Positions 7,051 to 14,425 of a stretch of DNA of 22,675 nt are shown one piece after another. The stretch is from an uncultured Clostridia bacterium. GTDB lineage: Bacteria > Bacillota > Clostridia > Oscillospirales > Acutalibacteraceae. Position numbers and translations under genes: made by a program. The stretch covers positions 1 through 22,675 of the forward strand of contig CAKZZL010000008.1 of assembly GCA_937884995.1 (NCBI GenBank). Reading direction: 5' to 3'. Positions within the stretch are counted from its first letter, which is position 1. The number at the start of each line of letters is the position of its first letter. The notes beneath the pieces are model-generated. The model did not search any database. It was not told the DNA's origin and was given only the letters and a program-made list of their open reading frames with translations.

Positions 7051-8559
7051 ATGAAAAAGTATGTAATGGCTCTTGACCAGGGTACAACAAGTTCAAGAGC
7101 AATTCTTTTCGACAAGAACGGAAAAATTTGTGCAAAGGCTCAGCATGAGTTCACACAAATTTACCCCCAGGCAGGATGGGTAGAGCACAGCCCAATGTCC
7201 ATTCTCTTTTCACAGCTCCAATCCGCAACAGAAGTTTTCGCATCAAATGACATTTCTGTTGATGAACTTGCAGCAATCGGTATTACAAACCAACGTGAAA
7301 CAACATTGATTTGGGAAAAGGCAACAGGAAAGCCGATTTATAATGCTATTGTATGGCAGTGCAGAAGAACGGCAGATATTTGTGAAGAGATAAAGAAAGA
7401 CAAAGAACTTACTCAATATATCAAGGACCATACAGGTCTTGTAGTTGATGCATATTTCTCAGCTACAAAGATCAAATGGATTCTTGACAATGTGGAAGGT
7501 GCCCGGGAAATGGCCGAAAGAGGAGAACTTCTCTTTGGTACAGTTGATACATGGCTTGTATGGAACCTTACAGGCGGCAAAGCTCATGTAACTGATTATT
7601 CAAATGCATCACGTACGATGCTCTTTGATGTTGATAAACTTTGCTGGGATGAGTATCTTTGCAAGAAACTTGATATTCCTATGAATATCCTTCCTGAAGT
7701 TAAACCTTCCAGCATGGTTTACGGTGAAGTTGCTTCCGGCGTTATGGGTCTTGAAGAACTTGCCGGGGTTCCGATTGCAAGCGCCATAGGTGACCAGCCG
7801 GCTGCTTTGTTCGGACAAGGTTGCTTTAACCCCGGCCAGGCTAAAAACACTTACGGAACAGGTTGCTTCCTTCTTATGAACACAGGTGACAAACGTGTCG
7901 TTTCCAACCATAACCTTGTTACAGGTGTTGCATGGGGTCTCGATGGCAAAATCACTTATGATATTGAAGGTTCGGCATTCAATGCAGGTTCTGTAATCAA
8001 GTGGCTGCGTGATGATCTTCACATCATTGATACTGCACCAAGATGTGATGAACTCGCAGAAACCGTCAAAGATGCAAACGGAATATATTTCGTTCCTGCT
8101 TTCACAGGTCTCGGCGCTCCTTACTGGGATATGTATGCAAGAGGAACAATCGTCGGCATCACAAGAGGTGTAAACCAAGCACATATCTGCCGTTCGGTTC
8201 TTGAATCAATTGCATACCAGATGACCGATCTTCTGGAAGCTATGAAGCAGGACTCAGATATCGACCTCTATGAGCTCAGAGTTGACGGCGGTGCCTCTGT
8301 ATCAGATATAATGATGCAAATACAATCAGATATGATCAGGACTCCCGTAAACAGACCTAAGATGGTTGAGACAACTGCCATCGGTGCTGCTTATCTCGCA
8401 GGCCTTGCAGTAGGTTTCTGGGACAGCACAGATGAAATTGCCAAGATCCGTCAGGTAGACAAACTTTTTGAGCCCAAGATGGCAATAGAAGACAGAAACA
8501 GATATTACAACGGCTGGCTTCGTGCAGTTGACAGATCCAGAAACTGGATTGAAAAATAA
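7051..8559 (+). CDS. glpK: Glycerol kinase
   Basis: GlpK phosphorylates glycerol with ATP to sn-glycerol 3-phosphate in the cytoplasm. The 502-residue protein is full length and shows the FGGY kinase start 'MALDQGTTSSRAILFD', glycerol-contact segments 'TNQRETTLIWEKATGKPIYNAIVWQCRRT' and 'GTVDTWLVWNLT', the nucleotide-binding 'KNTYGTGCFLLMNTG' (about 271-285) and 'RVDGGASVSDIMMQIQSD' near the end. GAGG precedes the ATG by 9 bases. The segment where Bacillus and Enterococcus enzymes carry the HPr-phosphorylated histidine (HFYG/HFFG) reads GVMGLEELAG here, with no His, so that form of control may be missing. No glpF or glpD neighbour is present, so the gene stands alone. Confidence 0.97.
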   Translation: MKKYVMALDQGTTSSRAILFDKNGKICAKAQHEFTQIYPQAGWVEHSPMSILFSQLQSATEVFASNDISVDELAAIGITNQRETTLIWEKATGKPIYNAIVWQCRRTADICEEIKKDKELTQYIKDHTGLVVDAYFSATKIKWILDNVEGAREMAERGELLFGTVDTWLVWNLTGGKAHVTDYSNASRTMLFDVDKLCWDEYLCKKLDIPMNILPEVKPSSMVYGEVASGVMGLEELAGVPIASAIGDQPAALFGQGCFNPGQAKNTYGTGCFLLMNTGDKRVVSNHNLVTGVAWGLDGKITYDIEGSAFNAGSVIKWLRDDLHIIDTAPRCDELAETVKDANGIYFVPAFTGLGAPYWDMYARGTIVGITRGVNQAHICRSVLESIAYQMTDLLEAMKQDSDIDLYELRVDGGASVSDIMMQIQSDMIRTPVNRPKMVETTAIGAAYLAGLAVGFWDSTDEIAKIRQVDKLFEPKMAIEDRNRYYNGWLRAVDRSRNWIEK

Positions 8560-8560
8560 C

Positions 8561-8605
8561 GGCAAAGAAAAAGACTCCAAAGAGTCAAGGATTTCCTTGC
8601 CTCTT
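8561..8605 (+). terminator. Probable terminator after glpK
   Basis: Two bases after the glpK stop, GGCAA (8561-8565) can pair with TTGCC (8597-8601), enclosing GACTC/GAGTC (8573-8577 with 8582-8586) and the small AAGG/CCTT stem. CTCTTTT follows. The structure is branched and the T tract short, so termination may be partial, with some read-through into the next gene. Confidence 0.45.
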
Positions 8606-8666
8606 TTCGGAATGAAGTTCAGGAGAAATACTTTTTTCTGAAAGATATATAGAAAGTGAGAAAAAT

Positions 8667-9314
8667 ATGCAAAAGGAAGAAAATTCCGGCTTTGCGCAGA
8701 AAAGAATAAATCAATCCAAAGAGAATCGGCCTGTCTTTTTGGCAGGACTTGCTCTTATTGCGCTTTTGATAATAGCGCTGGTATTCGTCGCCCCGAAAAT
8801 CTTTTCGAATACTGGCGGAGTTGAAATTATCAGCGATGTCTCCTATGAAAACAATGATAATTTGATCATAACGGAGGGTTCTTCCGTAAACAGTACACCA
8901 CCCGATATTTACGACAATACGGGTGATGAAAACGAAGATTTTACAATATTCGTCAATGGCGGCAGTGCGAACGATTCCTCATATTCATCTTCCTCAGGCT
9001 CCGGAAGCAGTCAGGCATCTTCCTCAGGCAGTTCAAGTCAAAAACAGTATTTTTCTGGATATACTTTCCGTTCCTCAAATCTGCTCACATCCCATTTCCA
9101 AAAACACGGTAGTGAGGTCGGTGCCTCAAACGAGACGCAATATGTGCAGATGGCAAACAATGTCATCAACACAGCCGACCGGCACAAGTATGAGAAGGAA
9201 GACGGAGATGATGTCTATTTCAAATCATCCACCGGAGAAATCGTTTTTGTTTCCACAGACGGATATATACGCACATATTTCATAGCAAGTCAGTCGTATT
9301 ATGACCGACAGTAG
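8667..9314 (+). CDS. Membrane-anchored protein with possible BECR-type nuclease-like domain
   Basis: The 215-residue protein has a short basic N-terminus, one membrane helix (residues about 23-46, FLAGLALIALLIIALVFVAP), an acidic stretch, a Ser/Gly-rich linker (about 100-127) and a compact C-terminal domain (128-215) predicted outside the cell. That domain contains 'LLTSHFQKHGSE' (His143, Lys146, His147), 'EDGDDVYF' and 'STDGYIRTYF' (Arg202, Thr203). This layout resembles the barnase-EndoU-colicin-RelE (BECR) nuclease fold domains found at toxin and phage protein C-termini. I base this on motif memory only, and a non-enzymatic role is equally possible. No immunity-like gene is adjacent. The ribosome binding site is weak (GTGAG). 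A strong terminator follows the TAG stop. Confidence 0.8.
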   Translation: MQKEENSGFAQKRINQSKENRPVFLAGLALIALLIIALVFVAPKIFSNTGGVEIISDVSYENNDNLIITEGSSVNSTPPDIYDNTGDENEDFTIFVNGGSANDSSYSSSSGSGSSQASSSGSSSQKQYFSGYTFRSSNLLTSHFQKHGSEVGASNETQYVQMANNVINTADRHKYEKEDGDDVYFKSSTGEIVFVSTDGYIRTYFIASQSYYDRQ

Positions 9315-9331
9315 TCAGGCAGATAGGCAAA

Positions 9332-9382
9332 GGCTGTCACATTTTTAGATGTGACAGCCCTTATTTTTATCTTTTTTTATTT
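9332..9382 (+). terminator. Strong intrinsic terminator between convergent genes
   Basis: An 11-bp perfect stem GGCTGTCACAT (9332-9342) pairs with ATGTGACAGCC (9349-9359) across a 6-base loop and is followed on the plus strand by a long T-rich run (9361-9375). It ends the glpK-side transcript. On the minus strand the same hairpin lies 17 bases past the stop of the 273-residue gene and could also end that operon. Confidence 0.85.
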
Positions 9383-10198
9383 TGCCAGGTCTCCTACAGC
9401 CAGCATAAATGTTCCGAATTGTCCACCGAACTCAGGTGCACCATCCATCACAATTCTCCCGGCTTTAACTGCTTCAAGCATATCATCTGTACCGAGAAGT
9501 GTTCCCAGTGCAGACTTAAAACTGTCAAATCGCAGTGTAAAAAATGGCATTGCCCGCTTGTATTCTCCGCGTCCCGCTCTTGATTTTCCTGCTTTTATCC
9601 GTATATATGCGGAAACTTCAGGATGATTGTCTACCGCAATTGCATAAACTCTGTCGGGTGATTTTGATGTCCATTCATGTATTTCTTCATGTCCCATCTT
9701 ATTAAGCTGGCTTATTCCGCTTGTGAGCAGATAGAACATACATTTTACCATCAGTCTTTGTTCATCTTCCGTTTCGGGAGCCTTGTCTGCACCCAGCACA
9801 TTTGCCATCTTCAAAAGTGTCATAAGGAAGGCTTTGAATGTTCCGAATTTTGAGATTACGCCTTTCATTTTCGGAAGTGTAGCCGGTCCTATTTTACCTT
9901 TAAAGAACGCGTTCATTGCCTCTACGGATTTGAATTCAAGCTCAACATCGGGATTTTCTGCAGTTTTGTTCAGGACAACCTGGAAATCTTCCGGTCCGTT
10001 AACAAGATAGTGCATTCCTGTCTTTCCGCCTTCTGCGTCAGGATCTTTTGCGCTGACTTGTATAACTGCATTGACCTTTTCAAACTGCTTTTTCAATGAA
10101 GGAACGTCATTGGCAATGACCTTTATCAGAGGGAGTGCGGCGTTAAAGAATATCTTGTTGGCATAAAGTTCATCTTGTGTATGCATATATTTCACCAT
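9377..10198 (-). CDS. SCP2-like protein, last gene of the split-transketolase operon
   Basis: The 273-residue soluble protein is not clearly assigned. Two regions look like SCP-2 sterol-carrier folds: about 40-137 ('VNGPEDFQVVLNKTAENPDVELEFKS..AMNAFFKGKIG') and about 185-273 ('FTLRFDSFKSALGTLLG..DMLEAVKAGRIVMDG'). Each ends with strand, loop and helix as in that family. SCP2 domains bind hydrophobic ligands such as lipids or acyl-CoA; no catalytic motif is seen. It starts 18 bases after the transketolase C half. Start choice is uncertain: AGGAG (10201-10205) is only 2 bases from the ATG but 5 from the following GTG (10193-10195), so the true start may be one codon later. The first gene of the operon is similar in layout. 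Confidence 0.85.
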   Translation of the reverse strand: MVKYMHTQDELYANKIFFNAALPLIKVIANDVPSLKKQFEKVNAVIQVSAKDPDAEGGKTGMHYLVNGPEDFQVVLNKTAENPDVELEFKSVEAMNAFFKGKIGPATLPKMKGVISKFGTFKAFLMTLLKMANVLGADKAPETEDEQRLMVKCMFYLLTSGISQLNKMGHEEIHEWTSKSPDRVYAIAVDNHPEVSAYIRIKAGKSRAGRGEYKRAMPFFTLRFDSFKSALGTLLGTDDMLEAVKAGRIVMDGAPEFGGQFGTFMLAVGDLAK

Positions 10199-10216
10199 CT
10201 CTCCTAAACAAGCCGA

Positions 10217-11227
10217 TTATACATCGTCTTCCCAGTTGTCGTCCTCTTCGAAATCAGCCTGCATCAGTTCACGAACGGCTGAGATTATTCCGTTTGCATC
10301 TATTCCCACTTCAGCCATGATATCCTCATGAAGTCCGATAGGCGCAAACTTATCCTGGTGACCGAGCATTTTGAATGCGCAGCCTTTACCTGACTGTGCC
10401 ATTACTTCTGCAACTGCCGAGCCAAGTCCGCCTATTACAGAATGATCCTCCACAGTGATAATTCTTCTTGTATCCATTACTGCTTTTATGATTGCATCCT
10501 TATCAATAGGCTTAATTGTATGCATATTGAGAACTCTGACTTTCAGTCCGTCTGCATTCTCAAGAAATTCTGCAGCCTGTTTTGCCTGGAACACGCATGA
10601 ACCGCAGGCAATTACCGTGATATCTGTTCCGGGATGAATTTCAACTGCTTTACCCACTTCAAATCCGTAATCCATATTGTCATAAAGAACTCTGTCAAAG
10701 CCTCTGTTTATCCTTATATAGAAAGGACCTTTTGTAGCATATGCAGCATTGACTGCATTTGCGGTTTCCATTCCGTCTGCAGGAACTATAACGGTAAGGT
10801 TTGGCATAGCCCTGGTTATGGCGAGGTCTACAATGGCATGATGCGTTGAACCTGCCTGTCCGAATGATGTTCCTGAATGTGTTGCGATTATCTTTGCATT
10901 GACATTCTGATAGCAAATATCTGTGTGAAGCTGATCACATGCGCGCATTGAGCAGAAAACAGAAAAGCCTGAAATGAAGGGTATCATTCCCGTTTTTGCA
11001 ATTCCGGCACCGACACCGAGCATATCCTGCTCTGCGATTCCCACGTTTATTACACGCTCAGGGCAAACTTTAAGTACATCACCAAGCTTTGTTGATTTTG
11101 CAAGATCGGCGGTAATAGCTACAACCTTTGGATCTTTAAGCATGATGTCAGCAATGGCCTTTCCGTATATCTCGGCTGTCGCAACTTCTGTCTGGTCTAT
11201 TGCGTTATATACAAATCCACCTGCCAT
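10217..11227 (-). CDS. Transketolase-like enzyme, C-terminal subunit
   Basis: This is the pyrimidine-binding and C-terminal half of a split transketolase, 336 residues. It shows the catalytic-glutamate motif 'NVGIAEQDMLGVGAGIA' (Glu66), 'ATHSGTSFGQAGSTHHAIVDLAITRAMPN' matching the family block THDG..GEDGPTHQ, and the C-terminal 'EDHSVIGGLGSAVAEV'. Together with the preceding gene it should form a thiamine-diphosphate enzyme that moves a two-carbon ketol unit between sugars or related compounds. AAGGAGGG inside the upstream gene serves as ribosome binding site, and the genes are 2 bases apart, so equal amounts are expected. The C-terminus is unusually acidic (ADFEEDDNWEDDV). The donor and acceptor cannot be deduced. 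Known split transketolases act in apiose, sulfoquinovose and ordinary pentose pathways. Confidence 0.93.
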   Translation of the reverse strand: MAGGFVYNAIDQTEVATAEIYGKAIADIMLKDPKVVAITADLAKSTKLGDVLKVCPERVINVGIAEQDMLGVGAGIAKTGMIPFISGFSVFCSMRACDQLHTDICYQNVNAKIIATHSGTSFGQAGSTHHAIVDLAITRAMPNLTVIVPADGMETANAVNAAYATKGPFYIRINRGFDRVLYDNMDYGFEVGKAVEIHPGTDITVIACGSCVFQAKQAAEFLENADGLKVRVLNMHTIKPIDKDAIIKAVMDTRRIITVEDHSVIGGLGSAVAEVMAQSGKGCAFKMLGHQDKFAPIGLHEDIMAEVGIDANGIISAVRELMQADFEEDDNWEDDV

Positions 11228-11229
11228 AA

Positions 11230-12108
11230 TTATTTACCCTCCTTTTCTGCACGTTCAACTCTCTGCTTGTAATCTTCTTCAAGCTGCTGATTGAATTTTG
11301 CAAAGAGTTCATCATCTATAGCCATATAGTGGCAATGATAATCTCCGGCTATGTCTTTGATTCCCGCGCCCTTTAATGTGTCCATCAAAATACATGTCGG
11401 ATTGCATTTTTCCTTGCTTCTTTCTATAGCGACATCGATTGCATCACAAAGCATATCAATTTTGTTTCCGTTTACAGCTATAACATTGAAGCCGAAAGCC
11501 TTGAGTTTGTCCTCAAGAGGTTCAAGCTTCATAACTTCTTCTGTCGGTCCATCAATCATGCAATGATTACGGTCAACAAAGACTATGCAGTTTGAAAGCT
11601 CATACTGATTCATTGTCATGAATGCTTCCCAGTTGCTTCCTTCATCAAGTTCTCCGTCGCCTGTAACAATATATGTCAAGAAATCCTTGTTCTGAAGTCT
11701 TGCTCCGAGAGCTGTGCCGGCTGCTATTGAAGCACCATGGCCGAGAGAGCCTGTTGATGCATCAACACCGACAACCTTATTCGAGTCAAGGTGCATGCCC
11801 ATCAAAGAACCGGAAAGGTTAAATGTTTTCAACATTTCCATGTCATTGAAGCCTTTGTCGCAAAGAACAGGCGCATAAGCTATAGCTGCATGTCCTTTAC
11901 TTAAAATAAATCTGTCTCTGTCTTCCCAACCGGGCTCCTCAACCCTTATTCTTAAATATTTATGATAGAGCACTGTAAGAAGATCCATAACGCTGAGTCC
12001 GCCGCCTATGTGTCCGCTGCCGCCCCAGACAGTTGTCTGAACGCAGAGTTTGCGAAGCTCATATGCTTTCTTTTCCAATGCCAACCATTCCTGCTTGCTT
12101 AAAGCCAT
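11230..12108 (-). CDS. Transketolase-like enzyme, N-terminal subunit
   Basis: This is the thiamine-diphosphate-binding half of a split transketolase, 292 residues. Motifs in order: 'SGHIGGGLSVMDLL' (31-44), 'ILSKGHAA' (68-75), 'GSLGHGAS' (120-127) and the TPP/metal motif 'GDGELDEGSNWEA...FVDRN' (150-181), with Asn181 at the metal-binding place. It ends 'HYMAIDDELFAKFNQQL'. GGGGAGG precedes the ATG. It follows the aminotransferase gene after 59 bases, the largest gap in the operon, without an obvious promoter. Pairing with a class III aminotransferase and SCP2-like proteins argues for a specialised pathway rather than the housekeeping pentose phosphate cycle; that is inference. Confidence 0.93.
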   Translation of the reverse strand: MALSKQEWLALEKKAYELRKLCVQTTVWGGSGHIGGGLSVMDLLTVLYHKYLRIRVEEPGWEDRDRFILSKGHAAIAYAPVLCDKGFNDMEMLKTFNLSGSLMGMHLDSNKVVGVDASTGSLGHGASIAAGTALGARLQNKDFLTYIVTGDGELDEGSNWEAFMTMNQYELSNCIVFVDRNHCMIDGPTEEVMKLEPLEDKLKAFGFNVIAVNGNKIDMLCDAIDVAIERSKEKCNPTCILMDTLKGAGIKDIAGDYHCHYMAIDDELFAKFNQQLEEDYKQRVERAEKEGK

Positions 12109-12167
12109 TGAAAATTCCTCCCCTGTGAATTGAACAAAGCCCCCTTTATGCCGGAGACTTCGCTTTT

Positions 12168-13433
12168 TTATTTCATTTCCGGATGATTCTTTCTTACTGC
12201 ATTGAATGCATCTTCTGCTATATCAATTGTTGTCTTGATATCATCCTCTGTCAATGCCGCATTTATAAAGTGATTATGGTGAGATGCAAAGAATACACCT
12301 CTTGATACACATTCGGCAACCCATTCCTGATGAAGCATAAGGCTGTCATCATTAGCTATTCTGAGGTAGAAAAGTGCAGGCTCGCCTGAAACCACCAGAT
12401 CAAATCCGTTGTTTGTTGCTGCTTGCTTTAGTCCTTCTGTAAGCTTTGTGCCGAGTTTTCTGAAAAGCGTCGGTGTATCCAGAGCCTTCATTTTATTGAT
12501 GCATGCAATGCTAGCTGCGAACGGAACTGCGCTCATCCAGTATGAGCCTGTATATGTCATGCCTGAAACAGTCGCCTTCATATGTTCTCCGCCGCAAAGA
12601 GCAGACATGTTATATCCGTTTGCAAGTGCTTTACAGAAACAGATAAGGTCTGCTTTTATTCCGTAATAGTGGTCAGTGCCCTCTATATCAAGTCTGAATC
12701 CTGTCCTTACATCATCAAAGATGAGAACCACGCCGTGCTCATCGCACCATTTTCTGACTGCCTGCCAATATTCCGTTGATGCAGTCTGATTGTCATAGAA
12801 ATTACCATGGTCATATGGCTGAGCTATGAGGCCTGCTATGTCTCCGTCATTTTCGTCATATAACTTCTGAAGGGCATCAATATCAAACCAGGGAGCCAGG
12901 AGATTATGGCATACATCCTCGGGAAGAATTCCGGGATAATCAACTTTTTGTGCCCATTGGAAATCTCCATGATAATATCCTTTTAAGAAGATTATCTTTC
13001 TCTTATGTGTATGTGCACGTGCAGACATAACTGCAAGAGTTGTGGTATCCGAACCGTTTTTGCAGAAAAATGCCCAGTCTGCAGATGCAACTGTATTAAC
13101 GAGATTTTCTGCGCATTCAACCATTACTTTGCCGGGCGCCGTTGTGCAGTTTCCGAGTTCCAGTTGCTTCTTTGCTGCAGCATCCACATCCGGGTCGTTA
13201 TATCCCAAAACATTAGGGCCATATGCACACATATAGTCTATATATTTGTTGCCGTCAACATCCCAAAAATATGTTCCCTGTGCTTTTTCTGAGAAGAATG
13301 GCCAGTTATTTATCGGTATCCAAAGTCCTTCGGAAGGACCCAGGTGTCCGTATATTCCCGCCGGGATAACTTTGAGCGCTCTGTCAAAATACTCACGGCC
13401 TTTTTTATGTTCATATATTGGATATTTTCCCAT
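12168..13433 (-). CDS. Class III aminotransferase, glutamate-1-semialdehyde aminomutase-like
   Basis: This is a PLP enzyme of fold type I, subgroup III, 421 residues. The start is the ATG at 13433 because AAGGAGG (13441-13447) is 7-8 bases before it; a longer frame to 13475 would overlap the upstream gene. Visible features are 'FWDVDGNKYIDYMCAYGPNVLGY' (56-78), the phosphate-cup segment 'CKNGSDTTTLAVMSARAHT' (124-142), 'GYYHGDF' (152-158), the PLP-N1 aspartate in 'LIFDDVRTGFR' (Asp240; family usually DEV.TGFR), and the Schiff-base lysine in 'DLICFCKALANGYNMSALCGG' (Lys268). The general layout is that of HemL-like enzymes. No other tetrapyrrole gene is nearby, so a true heme role is doubtful; amino transfer or an aminomutase step on another carbonyl compound in this operon is more likely. 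Confidence 0.92.
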   Translation of the reverse strand: MGKYPIYEHKKGREYFDRALKVIPAGIYGHLGPSEGLWIPINNWPFFSEKAQGTYFWDVDGNKYIDYMCAYGPNVLGYNDPDVDAAAKKQLELGNCTTAPGKVMVECAENLVNTVASADWAFFCKNGSDTTTLAVMSARAHTHKRKIIFLKGYYHGDFQWAQKVDYPGILPEDVCHNLLAPWFDIDALQKLYDENDGDIAGLIAQPYDHGNFYDNQTASTEYWQAVRKWCDEHGVVLIFDDVRTGFRLDIEGTDHYYGIKADLICFCKALANGYNMSALCGGEHMKATVSGMTYTGSYWMSAVPFAASIACINKMKALDTPTLFRKLGTKLTEGLKQAATNNGFDLVVSGEPALFYLRIANDDSLMLHQEWVAECVSRGVFFASHHNHFINAALTEDDIKTTIDIAEDAFNAVRKNHPEMK

Positions 13434-13446
13434 TTCCACATCCTCC

Positions 13447-14208
13447 TTATGCAAGATACAGAGCAACTCTGTCAAGAAGTCTGTTCATATTATCTATCAT
13501 TGATGCCATTCCGTGAATTTCAACTGTTCCGCGTCCGAGTTCCTCAAGGGCATTGACTCTTCCGTTGAAAAGATCGCTCGCAAGGTCATAATCGGAAAAT
13601 GTCATTATTGCTCTGGGCTTTTCGGGAGCCTGTTTGATCGCAACCAAATGATGGTCCTTAACTCTTAATGTCGCTGTATCGGCATCTTTGATTCCGAAGA
13701 GGATATCTCCGTCAAGCATATATGAAGCTGATTGTTTTCCTATCGGATCCTGATTGCCTATTTGCGCCATTGCAACGGCAATCGTGTAAAAAGTAAGCCT
13801 TGTTGAAAGTATGAAGAAATCCCTGTCCTTGAGAGCTTCTTCGCTCGGTCTCATAATTTCCGTGAGTCTATCTGTAAGAGCTGTAAATGTCTTCAGAAGG
13901 AAATTTATCTTTTGAATTCCCTTCGTAGGTATCGGAGTCGCTTCTCCGTTTATAATCTTATTGAATTTCTCACAGGAAGAAACCGGAATTTTTATGTCAC
14001 ATTGCTTTGCTCCGTCTTCCATGCGGCATCCGTTCTTTGAAAATGTCAGTGTAGCCGCAGGTCCGTCCTTGACATCAAAAGCAAGTGCAACCGGCTTTTC
14101 AAGCACAGATAAAATCTCCTTTGCTTTTTCATCAAGTTCGCAAAGATTTTCCAGTGTGCCCAGGACAGCATACATGTTTATATATGCCATTGTTTTTGCA
14201 TCTGTCAT
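13447..14208 (-). CDS. SCP2-like protein, first gene of the split-transketolase operon
   Basis: The 253-residue soluble protein is not firmly assigned. The ATG at 14208 is chosen because GGGGGAG (14214-14220) lies 5 bases upstream; a frame extension to 14271 has a hydrophobic sequence and no ribosome binding site, and it would cross the promoter. Two SCP-2-like halves can be seen: about 35-120 ('PAATLTFSKNGCRM...CEKFNKIINGEA') and about 165-253 ('MLDGDILFGIKDADTATLRV...DLASDLFNGRVNALEELGRG' then VEIHGMASM). This is the usual order of strands, a helix with the [L/F]xxG motif and a closing amphipathic helix. Such folds bind lipid or acyl ligands. The gene ends 13 bases before the aminotransferase start, so the two are coupled. 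A match to the last gene of the operon in layout suggests related roles. Confidence 0.85.
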   Translation of the reverse strand: MTDAKTMAYINMYAVLGTLENLCELDEKAKEILSVLEKPVALAFDVKDGPAATLTFSKNGCRMEDGAKQCDIKIPVSSCEKFNKIINGEATPIPTKGIQKINFLLKTFTALTDRLTEIMRPSEEALKDRDFFILSTRLTFYTIAVAMAQIGNQDPIGKQSASYMLDGDILFGIKDADTATLRVKDHHLVAIKQAPEKPRAIMTFSDYDLASDLFNGRVNALEELGRGTVEIHGMASMIDNMNRLLDRVALYLA

Positions 14209-14239
14209 ATAATCTCCCCCTAGTATGTATATCATTAAT

Positions 14240-14268
14240 ATTTTATCAAAAATAACATAATAAAGCAA
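14240..14268 (-). promoter_or_regulatory. Promoter of the SCP2/aminotransferase/transketolase operon
   Basis: On the minus strand there is a -35 box TTGCTT (14263-14268), a 17-base spacer and an extended -10 TGATAAAAT (14240-14245 for TAAAAT). The predicted start near 14233 gives a leader of about 25 bases with the GGGGGAG ribosome binding site. No operator-like repeat is obvious. Confidence 0.55.
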
Positions 14269-14329
14269 CAAAATGAAACTGCTTTTTCATACAATTTTAA
14301 ATAAATTTAATGATTTTTTTACAATTCTA

Positions 14330-14397
14330 TGATATAATCAAATTTAATTAAATTGGGTATTGTGGGCTTTTTCGGATTTTTCCTTTATTTAAGCCCG
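14330..14397 (+). promoter_or_regulatory. Extended -10 promoter and leader hairpin of secA
   Basis: The sequence TATGATATAAT has TATAAT at 14333-14338 with a TG extension; the -35 region is weak. In the leader, GGGCTT (14365-14370) pairs with AAGCCC (14392-14397), a 6-bp stem with a 21-base loop ending 28 bases before the ATG. Whether the stem controls secA, as secM does in E. coli by another mechanism, cannot be said; no leader peptide with stalling features was found. Confidence 0.45.
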
Positions 14398-14425
14398 GAA
14401 TACACGTTTCGAAAGGAACTGAAAA

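Noticed and set aside
13434..13475. Longer start for the aminotransferase (14 extra residues)
   Set aside because: It would overlap the upstream gene by 29 bases; a perfect AAGGAGG directly serves the ATG at 13433.
14209..14271. N-terminal hydrophobic extension of the first SCP2-like protein
   Set aside because: It crosses the predicted promoter and has no ribosome binding site, whereas GGGGGAG precedes the ATG at 14208.
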